Assembly: GCA_017535635.1 (NCBI GenBank)
Contig: JAFXTU010000050.1
Location: 34,821 to 98,820, forward strand
DNA length: 64,000 nucleotides
Source of the DNA: Oscillospiraceae bacterium
Lineage (GTDB): Bacteria; Bacillota; Clostridia; Oscillospirales; Oscillospiraceae
Reading direction: 5' to 3'
Made by a program: the position numbers and the translations under genes. Within the stretch, counting starts at the first letter, position 1, and each line of letters begins with the position of its first letter. Positions 1 through 8,313 of the stretch are shown here, one piece after another. Under the pieces are notes generated by a model. It was given only the letters and a program-made list of their open reading frames with translations, ran no database searches and was not told where the DNA came from.

Positions 1-1
1 C

Positions 2-1423
2 CATCACATGAAGACCAGCCTGGAAGGGCTCTACGCCATCGGCGACTGTTCCTACTGCGGCTCCCGGCTGCCCGGCGCCGTGCCCGCCCCTCCGGGACGG
101 AACCGGGGCTCCGGCATCCTGAACGCCGTCTTCGCCGCCCTGGAGTGCGCCGACGAGGTGGGCGAGGCTGATTTTGCCGCCGCAGTCCTGGCCCCCGTCG
201 ACGAGAAGCAGGTTCTTGCCGCCCAGGCCAGGATCACCGATCCCATGGAGCGGAAGACCGACGTGACCGCCAAGCAGGTCATCGCCCTGGTGCAGAAGGC
301 CATGGCCCCGGTGGAGCAGTCCGTCATCATGAAGCAGGAGCGGATGGAGAAGGCCCTTCAGATGGTGGAGGAGGCCAAGGCCCTTCTGCCGAAGATGAGC
401 GCCAAGGACCTCCACGGCGCCATGGAGTGCATGGAGGCCGAGGCCATGGTCCTCTCCGCCGAGATGCACTACCGGGCCAGCATGCTCCGCAAGGAGTCCC
501 GGGGCTGGTTCATGCGGGAGGACTATCCCGAGCAGGACAACGTGAACTGGTTCAAGCACATCATCGTGAAGAACGTGAACGGGGAGATGACCCTTTCCAC
601 CGAGCCCGTGGACACCACCGGCTGGATCTACGGCCCGGAGCACACCGTCATCATCTCTGACGAAGTGAAGAACGGCCCCCTCTACAAGTACTTCCAGATG
701 GACATGAAGGCCCCCGACCCCGCCCGCTACGCCGCTGCCGCCGCCCCGGCGGACCCCGGTAAGGGCCTCGCCCCCTGGGACCTGAACAAGCTCTTCGAGC
801 CCGGCTATCTGGACCTGGAGTGCGGCTTCTGCCAGATGCCCGACGGCGGCGCTATGCTGGCCAACCTCACCGACATGCCCGACGTGACCCCGGAGATGTT
901 CGACTTCTGGTTCGCCTGGCACGGCCTGGAGGACGGGCGCTACACCATCTGGGACAAGGAAGACCACTACAGCGCCGTGAGCCGGGAGAAGGACAAGGGC
1001 AACAACAAGGCTCTCAGCATGAAGGAGCGCTATTGGGATACCACCCACGACGTCTTTGAGGACTGCGGCCTCGGCCCCGAGCGGATCATTATCAACTTCC
1101 GCAACCCCGCGGACATCGGCTTCGACCCGGAGAAGCTGAAGGACTTCAAGGGCACCATCGTCTGCTCCGGCAACGCCTTCGCCCCGGTGATCATGTGCCA
1201 CTTCCTCCGGCCCAAGGCGGACGGCAAGGGCTATGAGCTCCGCAGCCGCTTCTGGTTCGGCTACCACATCGGCCCGGAGGGGAAGCCCGAGAAGCTGCTC
1301 CCCGAGGGCGAGCAGTTCAACCTCATCCCCGTCCAGGCCCTCCTGGCCCACAACATCAAGGAATTCACCAATCTGGCGGATAAGCTGCCCCAGATCTACG
1401 CGGAGTTCGGCAAGGACTTCTGA
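2..1423 (+). CDS. FAD-dependent oxidoreductase fused to a DAPG/phloretin-hydrolase-like domain (5' partial)
   Basis: The frame is open to the left edge, so the true start lies outside the window; the Met at base 8 looks internal because it sits within a conserved flavoprotein stretch. The first ~190 residues look like the end of a fumarate-reductase/AprA-type flavoprotein: LEGLYAIGDCS (C-terminal FAD contact), then RGSG, and later RKESRGWFMREDYPEQDN. From about residue 260 the protein matches the phloretin / 2,4-diacetylphloroglucinol hydrolase family (PF18089 type): FEPGYLDLE, WFAWHGLEDGRYTIW with His305, and HNIKEFTNLA with His448 and Glu452, which are expected zinc ligands. That family cleaves the C-C bond of acylphloroglucinols. 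A flavoprotein and this hydrolase on one chain is unusual; I infer sequential reduction and hydrolysis of a phenolic ketone. The MFS gene downstream may import the substrate. Confidence 0.8.
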   Translation, partial: HHMKTSLEGLYAIGDCSYCGSRLPGAVPAPPGRNRGSGILNAVFAALECADEVGEADFAAAVLAPVDEKQVLAAQARITDPMERKTDVTAKQVIALVQKAMAPVEQSVIMKQERMEKALQMVEEAKALLPKMSAKDLHGAMECMEAEAMVLSAEMHYRASMLRKESRGWFMREDYPEQDNVNWFKHIIVKNVNGEMTLSTEPVDTTGWIYGPEHTVIISDEVKNGPLYKYFQMDMKAPDPARYAAAAAPADPGKGLAPWDLNKLFEPGYLDLECGFCQMPDGGAMLANLTDMPDVTPEMFDFWFAWHGLEDGRYTIWDKEDHYSAVSREKDKGNNKALSMKERYWDTTHDVFEDCGLGPERIIINFRNPADIGFDPEKLKDFKGTIVCSGNAFAPVIMCHFLRPKADGKGYELRSRFWFGYHIGPEGKPEKLLPEGEQFNLIPVQALLAHNIKEFTNLADKLPQIYAEFGKDF

Positions 1424-1526
1424 ACGGGCGCCGCGCCCCCGCGCCGGGGGCCTCCGCAGGCCTTCCGGCGCGGCACCGGGTCCCTATGCGAGGCATGATA
1501 AAAATATAAAATAAAGGAGCGTACTT

Positions 1527-3047
1527 ATGCAGCAGAAAAAGGGAATCGACTTCGGGTTCCGCGGCTGGATGCTGATCCTGTATCAGGCGATCGCGTACCT
1601 GACCTTCCAGGCCTTCACCCAGTACCCGCTGAACATCCTGGCCCCCTTCTACGGCGGCGCCAACAAGGTCTCCGGCATCTACTCCGCCTGCGCCGTGGCC
1701 GGCATCTTCGTCCAGATCATCCTGGCCGGTCTCGTCTCCCGCATGAAGAAGGTCAAGCTCTTCGGCTCCATCCTGGGCCTGGTGACCCTGGTCCTGGCCG
1801 CCCTGGTGATGACCCTGCCCGGCGGCGGCGCCTGGGACGTGTGCTACGCCCTCATCAACGTTATCGCCGTCCTCTACGCCACCTTCGCCCTGGGCATCCT
1901 GGTGGGCCAGTGGTTCCCCACCCGGAAGGGCGTCGTGATGGGCATCGCCACCCTGGCCTTCCCCATCGCCAACGGCCTGCTGGGTCCCTTCGCCAGCTCC
2001 ATCTTCGGCAAGATCATGCCCGTGGTGGGCGGCACCCTGGGAGAAGCCATGGGCATCGCCGCCGCCACCGGTGACGGCGCGACCCAGGGCCTCCTGGGCC
2101 CGATCCTGGGCATGATGGAGGCCGGCGATACCAACGGTGCGCTGACCGCCCTGGTCTCCTCCGACTACTACGCCACCGCCGACGGCATCCGCGCCGTGGT
2201 CTCCTCCTCCATCCTGAAGTCCTTCCTGCCCTTCTTCATCGTCGCCGTGGTGGGCTGGGTCATCGGCCTCATCTTCATCAAGGACTACCCCGAGGAGTGC
2301 GGCGCCTTCCGCGACAATGACAAGAGCATGACCCCCGAGGTCGCCAAGGCCATGATGCAGGCCGAGATCGAGAACAAGAAGACCTCCGTCTGGACCTACG
2401 GCCACACCCTCAAGTGCAAGGAGTTCTGGTTCGGCACCCTCTGCGTGGCCCTGCTGCTGACCTGCTCCATCGGCCTCATGAGCCAGTCCAACGCCATCAT
2501 CGGCGCCTACGAGGACAAGCTGGGCTTCATCGGCGGCTATACCGGCGTCATGATGGTGGTCATGATCTGCGGCTGCATCGGCAGCTACGTCCTGGGCCTG
2601 CTGGACGCCGCCCTGGGCACCAAGAAAGCCATGATCATCTCCTCCTGCCTGATGATCGTGGGCGGCGTGCTGGGCCTGATCCCCAACGCCTACGCCCTGC
2701 TCATCGCCATGGTCTTCGTGGCTCTGTTCATGGGCGCGGCCTCCAACTTCGGCGTCTCCTGCGCGGCCCAGTACTGGCGCCGTGAGGACTACAGCCGCAT
2801 CTTCACCCTCTCCAGCCCCATCGGCTCCATGATCTCCTCCGCCTCCCCGGTGGTCATCGCCGCCCTGCTCTTCGGCGCGAACGGCTACAAGGGCCATGCC
2901 GGGGCCTTCGGCTTGGTGGCCGGCTGCGGCGTGGTGGCCCTGGTGGTCATGCTGCTGTTCAAGCCCGAGCACATCAAGAAGATGGACGACCAATACCGCG
3001 CCGCCGCGGGCAAGCCCCTGGACGACGCCCTGGTGGGCCGGAAGTAA
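1527..3047 (+). CDS. MFS transporter, OxlT-like
   Basis: A 506-residue integral membrane protein with about twelve hydrophobic segments, reading GFRGWMLILYQAIAYLTF at the N terminus, and a long central loop (residues ~255-295) containing IKDYPEECGAFRDND between the two six-helix halves. The FPTRKGVVMGIATLAF segment resembles the helix 4-5 region of oxalate/formate-antiporter-type MFS proteins. The ATG follows aaaggagcg. It lies about 100 bases downstream of the flavoprotein-hydrolase fusion on the same strand; the gap holds an imperfect GC hairpin near 1440-1475 but no U tract, so co-transcription is likely. A terminator follows. The substrate is unknown; from context I infer an aromatic or organic acid. 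Confidence 0.85.
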   Translation: MQQKKGIDFGFRGWMLILYQAIAYLTFQAFTQYPLNILAPFYGGANKVSGIYSACAVAGIFVQIILAGLVSRMKKVKLFGSILGLVTLVLAALVMTLPGGGAWDVCYALINVIAVLYATFALGILVGQWFPTRKGVVMGIATLAFPIANGLLGPFASSIFGKIMPVVGGTLGEAMGIAAATGDGATQGLLGPILGMMEAGDTNGALTALVSSDYYATADGIRAVVSSSILKSFLPFFIVAVVGWVIGLIFIKDYPEECGAFRDNDKSMTPEVAKAMMQAEIENKKTSVWTYGHTLKCKEFWFGTLCVALLLTCSIGLMSQSNAIIGAYEDKLGFIGGYTGVMMVVMICGCIGSYVLGLLDAALGTKKAMIISSCLMIVGGVLGLIPNAYALLIAMVFVALFMGAASNFGVSCAAQYWRREDYSRIFTLSSPIGSMISSASPVVIAALLFGANGYKGHAGAFGLVAGCGVVALVVMLLFKPEHIKKMDDQYRAAAGKPLDDALVGRK

Positions 3048-3086
3048 GCCTCCGGATCGTGAGTACATAACGAAAAGATCGAAAAA

Positions 3087-3131
3087 CCCCGCCCGCTCCG
3101 GCATCACGCCGAAGCGGGCGGGGATCATTTT
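3087..3131 (+). terminator. Rho-independent terminator after the MFS gene
   Basis: An 11-bp GC stem (CCCCGCCCGCT at 3087-3097 with AGCGGGCGGGG at 3113-3123) is followed by ATCATTTT. It sits 40 bases past the MFS stop and closes the fusion-MFS unit. Confidence 0.8.
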
Positions 3132-3194
3132 GGCAGTTCTGCGGCGTCCGAAGCAAACGGCTGTTCCGGGGATCCGGGGTCCGTGATCGAGGGC

Positions 3195-3535
3195 GTCCCC
3201 CGTCAGGCTCCCTCTCTGAGGGAGCTGTCAGCGAAGCTGACTGAGGGAGTCCTCCCACTTTCTGCCGCACTTATGTGGGCGCTCTGTCGTCGACAGACTC
3301 CTTCCGTCTCCCGCTTCGCGGGAGCCACCTCCCTCAGAGAGGGAGGCAGCCGCTGCGGCAGGACGGGGCCGGGCTCCCTCTCTGAGGGAGCTGTAGCACG
3401 CGCCCACCGCTTCGCGGCGGGTCTGTAGCGCACGCGTCCCAGCGTGGGGCCCTCGCGCGCGGAATGTCCCCCTCGCGCGGAATGAGCTGGCGCGAAGCGC
3501 CTGAAGGAGTCCTTCGGCGATAGATCGCTTTCAGG
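3195..3535. repeat. Cluster of dispersed palindromic repeat units (REP/MITE-like)
   Basis: This gene-free stretch between the MFS terminator and the phosphatase gene is made of nested inverted repeats. CTCCCTCTCTGAGGGAG occurs at about 3209-3225 and 3375-3391; the first copy is followed by GTCAGC-GAA-GCTGAC and TGAGGGAG. A related unit at about 3295-3352 (GACTCCTTCCGTCTC, a GC hairpin, GAGCCACCTCCCTCA, GAGGGAGGCAG) recurs almost unchanged, inverted, at 32330-32390 in the purine operon. Decayed pieces (GCACGCGCCCACCGCTTCGC, GAGCTGGCGCGAAGCGCC) follow to 3520. No coding potential is convincing here. I read it as several copies of a mobile repeat that landed next to each other. Confidence 0.8.
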
Positions 3536-4022
3536 TAAGCGCCCGGGAATTCGGGGGACTCCCTCGACCCTCCCCCTCCAGTGCCCGGAGGAGGGCCTGA
3601 CAGCCCTCGGTGAGATCGTCCCAGGCGGTGTCGAAGTCCCCGGTGTACCAGGGGTCGGCCACGTCCCGGGGCCGGGGAGTATAGTCCATGAGGAGGCGGA
3701 TCTTTCCCTCCGGGTCGCCCCCGGCGATGCGGCGCATGTTCCGGAGGTTCGCTCCGTCCATGCCCAGGAGGAGGTCGTAGTCCCGGTAGTCCCCGCGCAC
3801 CATCTGCCGGGCGGTCTTCCCGGCGCAGGAGATGCCGTGCTCCGCAAGCCTCCGCCGCGCCGGGGGATAGACCGGGTTCCCCAACTCCTCGGCGCTGGTG
3901 GCGGCGGAGGCGGCGATGTATTTTTTCTCCAGCCCCGCTTTGGCTATGAGGTCCTTGAAAATGAACTCCGCCATAGGACTCCGGCAGATGTTCCCGTGGC
4001 AGACGAAGAGGATCTTTACCAT
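3531..4022 (-). CDS. Low-molecular-weight protein-tyrosine phosphatase
   Basis: A 163-residue protein with the family signature right at the N terminus, VCHGNICRSPMAEFIF, giving the CX5R(S) loop with nucleophile Cys and phosphate-binding Arg. The general-acid motif DPWYTGDFDTAWDD (DP) lies near residue 135. Members dephosphorylate phosphotyrosine or phosphoarginine in the cytoplasm. The ATG is preceded by caaaggagcaaag. It is divergent from the DUF2284 gene, with about 180 bases between them, and its 3' end runs up to the repeat cluster. The last ~15 residues are poorly conserved and may derive from flanking repeat DNA. Confidence 0.93.
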   Translation of the reverse strand: MVKILFVCHGNICRSPMAEFIFKDLIAKAGLEKKYIAASAATSAEELGNPVYPPARRRLAEHGISCAGKTARQMVRGDYRDYDLLLGMDGANLRNMRRIAGGDPEGKIRLLMDYTPRPRDVADPWYTGDFDTAWDDLTEGCQALLRALEGEGRGSPPNSRALT

Positions 4023-4090
4023 GGTCTTTGCTCCTTTGCATAGGGGATCGGCTGGGGAGAGTATAACACAGCCGGGGCCGGGTGAACAGC

Positions 4091-4156
4091 TTGAAATGGC
4101 CAGTGCCGCAGGCTATAATGATCATCGAATAGCGAAAACGATCGAATGATCATTAT
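4091..4156 (+). promoter_or_regulatory. Promoter and inverted repeat ahead of the DUF2284 gene
   Basis: TTGAAA (4091-4096) and TATAAT (4114-4119) are separated by 17 bases. An exact 11-base inverted repeat, ATAATGATCAT at 4115-4125 and ATGATCATTAT at 4146-4156, begins inside the -10 box and could be an operator or a leader hairpin. The regulator is unknown. Confidence 0.65.
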
Positions 4157-4199
4157 CCTGAACGGAAAGCAGAAGAAACGACAGAAAAGAGGACCCTCT

Positions 4200-4799
4200 A
4201 TGAACAGCGCCGAGCGAATCGTCCCCGCCGCCCTGGCCCTCTGCCGCTCCCTGGGCTTCGAGGCAGGGGAGCTGCCCCTGTCCGCGCTTATCTTCCACCC
4301 GGAGATCCGGGCGATCTGTGAGGAAAACAGCTGCCGGAACTACTCCAAAAGCTGGGCCTGTCCCCCGGCGGTGGGGACCCTGGAGGAATGCCGGGAGCGC
4401 TGCCTGGGCTATGCCCATTTCCTCCTCTTCTCCCGGGCCTACGTCCTGGAGGACAGCTGGGATTTTCAGGGGATGGGGGAGGCCCACCGGGACTTCCAGC
4501 GGCAGACGGATCGGCTGGACGAGGCCCTGGGCGCCCTGGGGCTCCCAAAGCCGCCGCTCATCCTCTCCAACGAGGGCTGCATCCGCTGTAAGGTCTGCAC
4601 CTGGCCCGCTTCCCCCTGCCGCTTCCCGGAAAAGCTCCATCCCTCCCTGGAGGGCTTCGGCTTCCTGGTGTCGGAGCTGGCCGGGGCCGCCGGGCTCTCC
4701 TACCGGGCGAAGGGCGGCGTCACCTACTTCGGGGCGGTCCTCCTGCCGGGAGAAGCCGGGGCGGACACAACGGAAAAAGAAAGTACAAAATCATATTGA
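4200..4799 (+). CDS. DUF2284 predicted metal-binding protein
   Basis: A 199-residue soluble protein, taken from the ATG at 4200; an in-frame ATG at 4146 would add 18 residues but lies inside the promoter-proximal inverted repeat. Cysteines are grouped as in the DUF2284 family: CEENSCRNYSKSWACPP near residue 40 and CLGYAHFLLF shortly after, then CIRCKVCTWPASPCRFPEK near residue 125, which looks like a ferredoxin-type metal or Fe-S site. Family function is not established. It sits upstream of a glycyl radical enzyme on the same strand with a separate promoter between, so a functional link is only possible. Confidence 0.88.
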   Translation: MNSAERIVPAALALCRSLGFEAGELPLSALIFHPEIRAICEENSCRNYSKSWACPPAVGTLEECRERCLGYAHFLLFSRAYVLEDSWDFQGMGEAHRDFQRQTDRLDEALGALGLPKPPLILSNEGCIRCKVCTWPASPCRFPEKLHPSLEGFGFLVSELAGAAGLSYRAKGGVTYFGAVLLPGEAGADTTEKESTKSY

Positions 4800-4814
4800 T
4801 GTCAATTTTTTGTA

Positions 4815-4843
4815 TTGCCATCCGAAGAACGGCGTGATAAAAT
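4815..4843 (+). promoter_or_regulatory. Likely sigma-A promoter of the glycyl radical enzyme operon
   Basis: TTGCCA (4815-4820), a 17-base spacer and TAAAAT (4838-4843), 21 bases before the start codon; the strong ribosome site AAGGAGGG follows at 4851. Confidence 0.6.
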
Positions 4844-4864
4844 AGCAGAAAAGGAGGGACAGAT

Positions 4865-7285
4865 ATGTATCAGAATGCACCTATTTCCCAGCGTGTCCAG
4901 GAGATCCGCGCCATGTACCGGGCGAAGAAGCCCAGGATCGACCTGGCCCGCTACAAGCTGGTGACGGAGTTTTACATGGCTAATCCCCAGCTTCCCGGTG
5001 TGCTCAAGCGCTCCAGAAACCTGCGCAACCTCTTTGAGAAAATGCCCACTCCCGTGCGGGACCATGAGCTGATCGTGGGCCACCTGGGGGAGGAGTTCCG
5101 GGCCAGCGCCATCTACCCCGAGCATTCCTTCCAGTGGGTCCTGGATGAGCTGGACGTTTTCCCCACCCGGGGCGTGGACCCCTATGACCTGAACCCGGAG
5201 GATAAGGAGTATATCCTCAAGACCGGGGATTTCTGGATCAAAAACGCCACCTGCGCCGCCATCGACGAGGTGTTCCCCGAGGAGTATTACCGGGACCTTC
5301 TGGGCAACGGCGTGCTGAACTTCACCGCGAAGAACAACAGCGGCTCTCCCATCGGCCACTACTGCGGCAATTACTGGACCGTGGTGGACCGGGGCCTGGG
5401 CAGCGTGCTGGAGGAGATCCGCGCCAAGAAGGCCGCCCTGCTGGAGAAGGGCCTCCAGGGGGACGAGGGACAGACCCTCCAGTTCTACCGGGCCGAGGAG
5501 CTGGTGGTGGAGGGCATCATCCTCTACACCAAACGCTACGCCGCCGAGTGCCTGCGTCAGGCGGAAACCTGCAAGAGCGAGCAGCGGAAGGCGGAATTGC
5601 TGGACATGGCCGACCGGCTGAACCGGGTCATCGACAAGCCCTGTCAGAGCTATCACGACGCCCTGCAGGCCTGCTTCCTCTACCAGCTGGGCCTGCTGAT
5701 GGATTCCCAGCCCCACGGCATCAGCTACGGCCGCCTGGACCAGTACGTAGGCAAGTACGCCGAGGCGGACATCGCCTCCGGCGTCCTCACCAGGGAGCAG
5801 GCCCAGGAGCTGACGGATATGTTCATCCTCAAGGTGGCCGAGATCAACAAGCTCTGGAGCGAGGGTGCCACCCGCACCGGTCCGGGCTATACCTCCGGCC
5901 AACTCATCACCCTGGGCGGCGTGGACCGGGAGGGCAACGACGCCACCAACGTGGCTACCTACATGATCATGCAGTCCTCCGCCCGGCTGAAGCTCCACAA
6001 CCCGCCCCTGGCCCTGCGCCTCCACGAGGGTACCCCGGCTGAACTCTGGGAGGCGGGCATCGAGACCACCAAGCAGGTGGGCGGCGTGCCCTGCTTCGAG
6101 TGGGACAAGGTGGCCATGGAAGCCCTGATGCGCCGGGGCATCCCCCTGGAGGACGCCAGGAACTACTGCCTCATCGGCTGCGTGGAGCCCTGCGTCTGCG
6201 GCTGCGACTTCGCCAACTCCGGCGGCGACGGCAACAACGCCTATACCATCCTCCCCGCCGCCCTCTGGTGCGCCATCAACAACGGCATTAACCCCTTCTC
6301 CTTCGGTCCCCAAAAGAACACCAAGGCCACCGGCCCCCAGTGCGGCTATCTCTATGAGATGAAGAGCATGGACGAGGTACTGGCGGCCTATAAAGCGCAG
6401 ATGGACTTCTTCACCAAGTGGCAGGTGAGCATGGTCAACTGCTACGAGTATCTCTACGCCATGATGAACCCCCTGCCCCTGCTTTCCGCCACCATGACCG
6501 GCTGCATCGAGAGCGGCAAGGACGTGATGTGGGGCGGCGCGAAGTACAACGGCGCGGGCAACTCCTCCATCGGCCACGGCACCGTGGCGGACAGCCTGAA
6601 CATCATCGACCAGGTCTGCTTCCGGGACAAGATCGCCACCACCAGGGAGCTCTACGACGCCCTCATGAACAACTGGGAGGGCTACGAGGATCTGCACCAG
6701 TATATCCTGGGCCGCTGCAGCCACTTTGGCAACAACGACCCCGAGGCGGACAAGTACCTGAAGTTCGTGGCGGACACCTACTCCGAGGGCATCACCCGGG
6801 GCATCAGCCCCCGGGGCTGCCACTGGACGGCGGGCTGCTGGCCGGTGACCCTGAACGTGGTCATGGGCATGTTCTGCGACGCGACCCCCGACGGGCGCAA
6901 GTCCGGCGCGCCCCTCTCCGACGGCATTTCCCCCGTACAGGGCATGGACAAAAACGGCCCCTTCGCCACCATCAACTCCATCCTGAAATTCGACCAGGCC
7001 AACTACGCCAACGGCACCCTCTGCAACATGAAGTTCCACCCCACCGCCCTCCAGGGCGAGGAGGGGGACAAGAAGCTCCGCGCCGTCATGGAGACCTATT
7101 TCCGGGGCGGCGGCATGGAGCTGCAGATCAACGTGGTCTCCGCCAAGATGCTCCGGGAGGCCCAGGAGAGACCCAAGGACTATGAGGACCTGGTGGTACG
7201 GATCGCCGGCTTCTCCGCCTACTTCGTGGAGGTCTACAAGGAGGCCCAGGACGATCTGATCCGCCGGACCGAGATGAGCGTATGA
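4865..7285 (+). CDS. Glycyl radical enzyme of unassigned substrate (PFL/dehydratase-like)
   Basis: An 806-residue protein covering the whole PFL-like barrel and the C-terminal glycyl radical domain. The thiyl-radical loop reads GCVEP with Cys439 and Glu441, as in the dehydratase/lyase branch (choline lyase, diol dehydratases, hydroxyproline dehydratase) rather than pyruvate formate-lyase, which has two adjacent cysteines. The radical loop VRIAGFSAYF places the radical on Gly782, 24 residues from the end. The active-site Cys is followed by three more cysteines (443, 445, 447), which I do not recognise from characterised members. The ATG follows a strong ribosome site. The stop overlaps the activase start by 4 bases. 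No microcompartment shell genes are nearby. The substrate cannot be named from sequence. Confidence 0.93.
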   Translation: MYQNAPISQRVQEIRAMYRAKKPRIDLARYKLVTEFYMANPQLPGVLKRSRNLRNLFEKMPTPVRDHELIVGHLGEEFRASAIYPEHSFQWVLDELDVFPTRGVDPYDLNPEDKEYILKTGDFWIKNATCAAIDEVFPEEYYRDLLGNGVLNFTAKNNSGSPIGHYCGNYWTVVDRGLGSVLEEIRAKKAALLEKGLQGDEGQTLQFYRAEELVVEGIILYTKRYAAECLRQAETCKSEQRKAELLDMADRLNRVIDKPCQSYHDALQACFLYQLGLLMDSQPHGISYGRLDQYVGKYAEADIASGVLTREQAQELTDMFILKVAEINKLWSEGATRTGPGYTSGQLITLGGVDREGNDATNVATYMIMQSSARLKLHNPPLALRLHEGTPAELWEAGIETTKQVGGVPCFEWDKVAMEALMRRGIPLEDARNYCLIGCVEPCVCGCDFANSGGDGNNAYTILPAALWCAINNGINPFSFGPQKNTKATGPQCGYLYEMKSMDEVLAAYKAQMDFFTKWQVSMVNCYEYLYAMMNPLPLLSATMTGCIESGKDVMWGGAKYNGAGNSSIGHGTVADSLNIIDQVCFRDKIATTRELYDALMNNWEGYEDLHQYILGRCSHFGNNDPEADKYLKFVADTYSEGITRGISPRGCHWTAGCWPVTLNVVMGMFCDATPDGRKSGAPLSDGISPVQGMDKNGPFATINSILKFDQANYANGTLCNMKFHPTALQGEEGDKKLRAVMETYFRGGGMELQINVVSAKMLREAQERPKDYEDLVVRIAGFSAYFVEVYKEAQDDLIRRTEMSV

Positions 7286-8229
7286 CCACGGGACGGCTTT
7301 ACGACATCCAGGGCTTTTCCGTCCAGGACGGCCCCGGCATCCGCACCACGGCCTTTTTGAAGGGCTGTCCCCTGCGCTGCCCCTGGTGCCACAGCCCGGA
7401 GAGCCAGGCCTTCGCCAGGCAGCTGAGCTGGATGAGCATGCGCTGCCTGGGGCGGGAGGCCTGCCGGGACCGCTGCGTGAACGCCTGCCCCAAGGGGGCT
7501 ATTGAGGAAGGCCCGCTGAAAACGGACGTGGCCACGGGCGAGCAGGTCCGCACGATCCACGTGAAGCGGGACCTCTGCGACAACTGCGGTGCCTGCGCGG
7601 ACAAGTGCTACGCCGAAGCTCTGACCATGTGCGGCAGGGATTATACCTCGGAGGAGCTTGTCAGCCGCCTGTTGCAGGACAAGAATTTCTTCGACACCTC
7701 CGGCGGCGGAGTGACCATCTCCGGCGGCGAGCCCCTGAGCCAGGCGGATTTCACCGTGGAGGTGCTCCGGGGATTGAAGGAGGCGGGCATCCACACGGCG
7801 CTGGACACCACGGGCTTCGCCCCCTGGGAGGCCCTGGAGCGGACCATGCCCTGGGTGGATCTCTACCTCTATGACCTCAAACACATGGACAGTGCCAAAC
7901 ACAAGGCCACGGTGGGGGTTCCCAATGAGATCATCCACGAAAACGCCCGGAAGCTCAGTGAGCACGGAAAAGCTCTGCAGATCCGCATCCCGGTGATCCC
8001 CCGCTTCAACGAGGACGAGGAGAACATCCGGGCCACGGCGGAGTTCTGCGTGGAGCTGGGAGACGCGGTGCAGGTGGTGCAGCTGCTGCCCTACCACAAC
8101 ATGGGCGTGATGAAGTACCTCCGCATCAGCGACTTGAAGCCCCTGGAGGCCGTCCCCCCCTCCGACGAGAAGATGGAGCAGCTCAAAAATCTCATGGCCT
8201 CCTACGGCCTGAAGGTGACCATCCACTGA
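7282..8229 (+). CDS. Glycyl-radical enzyme activating enzyme (radical SAM)
   Basis: A 315-residue radical SAM protein that would use SAM and a [4Fe-4S] cluster to abstract hydrogen from Gly782 of the preceding enzyme. The radical SAM motif is CPLRCPWC with Cys29, Cys33 and Cys36. A ferredoxin-like insert typical of this activase class follows, with CRDRCVNACPKGAI and CDNCGACADKCYAEAL supplying two extra cluster sites. The SAM-binding GGE motif appears as SGGGVTISGGEPL. Start and preceding stop overlap as ATGA, so the two proteins are translationally coupled. A strong hairpin follows the stop. Confidence 0.95.
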   Translation: MTTGRLYDIQGFSVQDGPGIRTTAFLKGCPLRCPWCHSPESQAFARQLSWMSMRCLGREACRDRCVNACPKGAIEEGPLKTDVATGEQVRTIHVKRDLCDNCGACADKCYAEALTMCGRDYTSEELVSRLLQDKNFFDTSGGGVTISGGEPLSQADFTVEVLRGLKEAGIHTALDTTGFAPWEALERTMPWVDLYLYDLKHMDSAKHKATVGVPNEIIHENARKLSEHGKALQIRIPVIPRFNEDEENIRATAEFCVELGDAVQVVQLLPYHNMGVMKYLRISDLKPLEAVPPSDEKMEQLKNLMASYGLKVTIH

Positions 8230-8246
8230 TCAATATCAATCAAAGC

Positions 8247-8280
8247 GCGACCGGAGAGCCGAACTCGGCCCTCCGGTCGC
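8247..8280. terminator. Bidirectional hairpin between convergent operons
   Basis: GCGACCGGAG (8247-8256) pairs with CTCCGGTCGC (8271-8280), with an inner GCCGA/TCGGC pairing. It sits between the activase stop and the stop of the opposing response regulator, and lacks a long U tract. Confidence 0.7.
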
Positions 8281-8313
8281 TTCGCTCCGGGACAAAAGCA
8301 TTCGTCCCCGCCA

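Noticed and set aside
3195..3535. Small open frames in the repeat cluster
   Set aside because: Frames run across inverted repeats with no ribosome site and no plausible protein.
4802..7039. A 745-codon antisense frame over the glycyl radical enzyme, and similar ones over the MFS, purL and guaB genes
   Set aside because: They are low-complexity Gly/Ala/His/Val-rich translations without motifs and mirror well-supported genes.
4865..8229. Glycyl radical enzyme microcompartment cluster
   Set aside because: No shell protein, aldehyde dehydrogenase or phosphotransacylase gene is present nearby.
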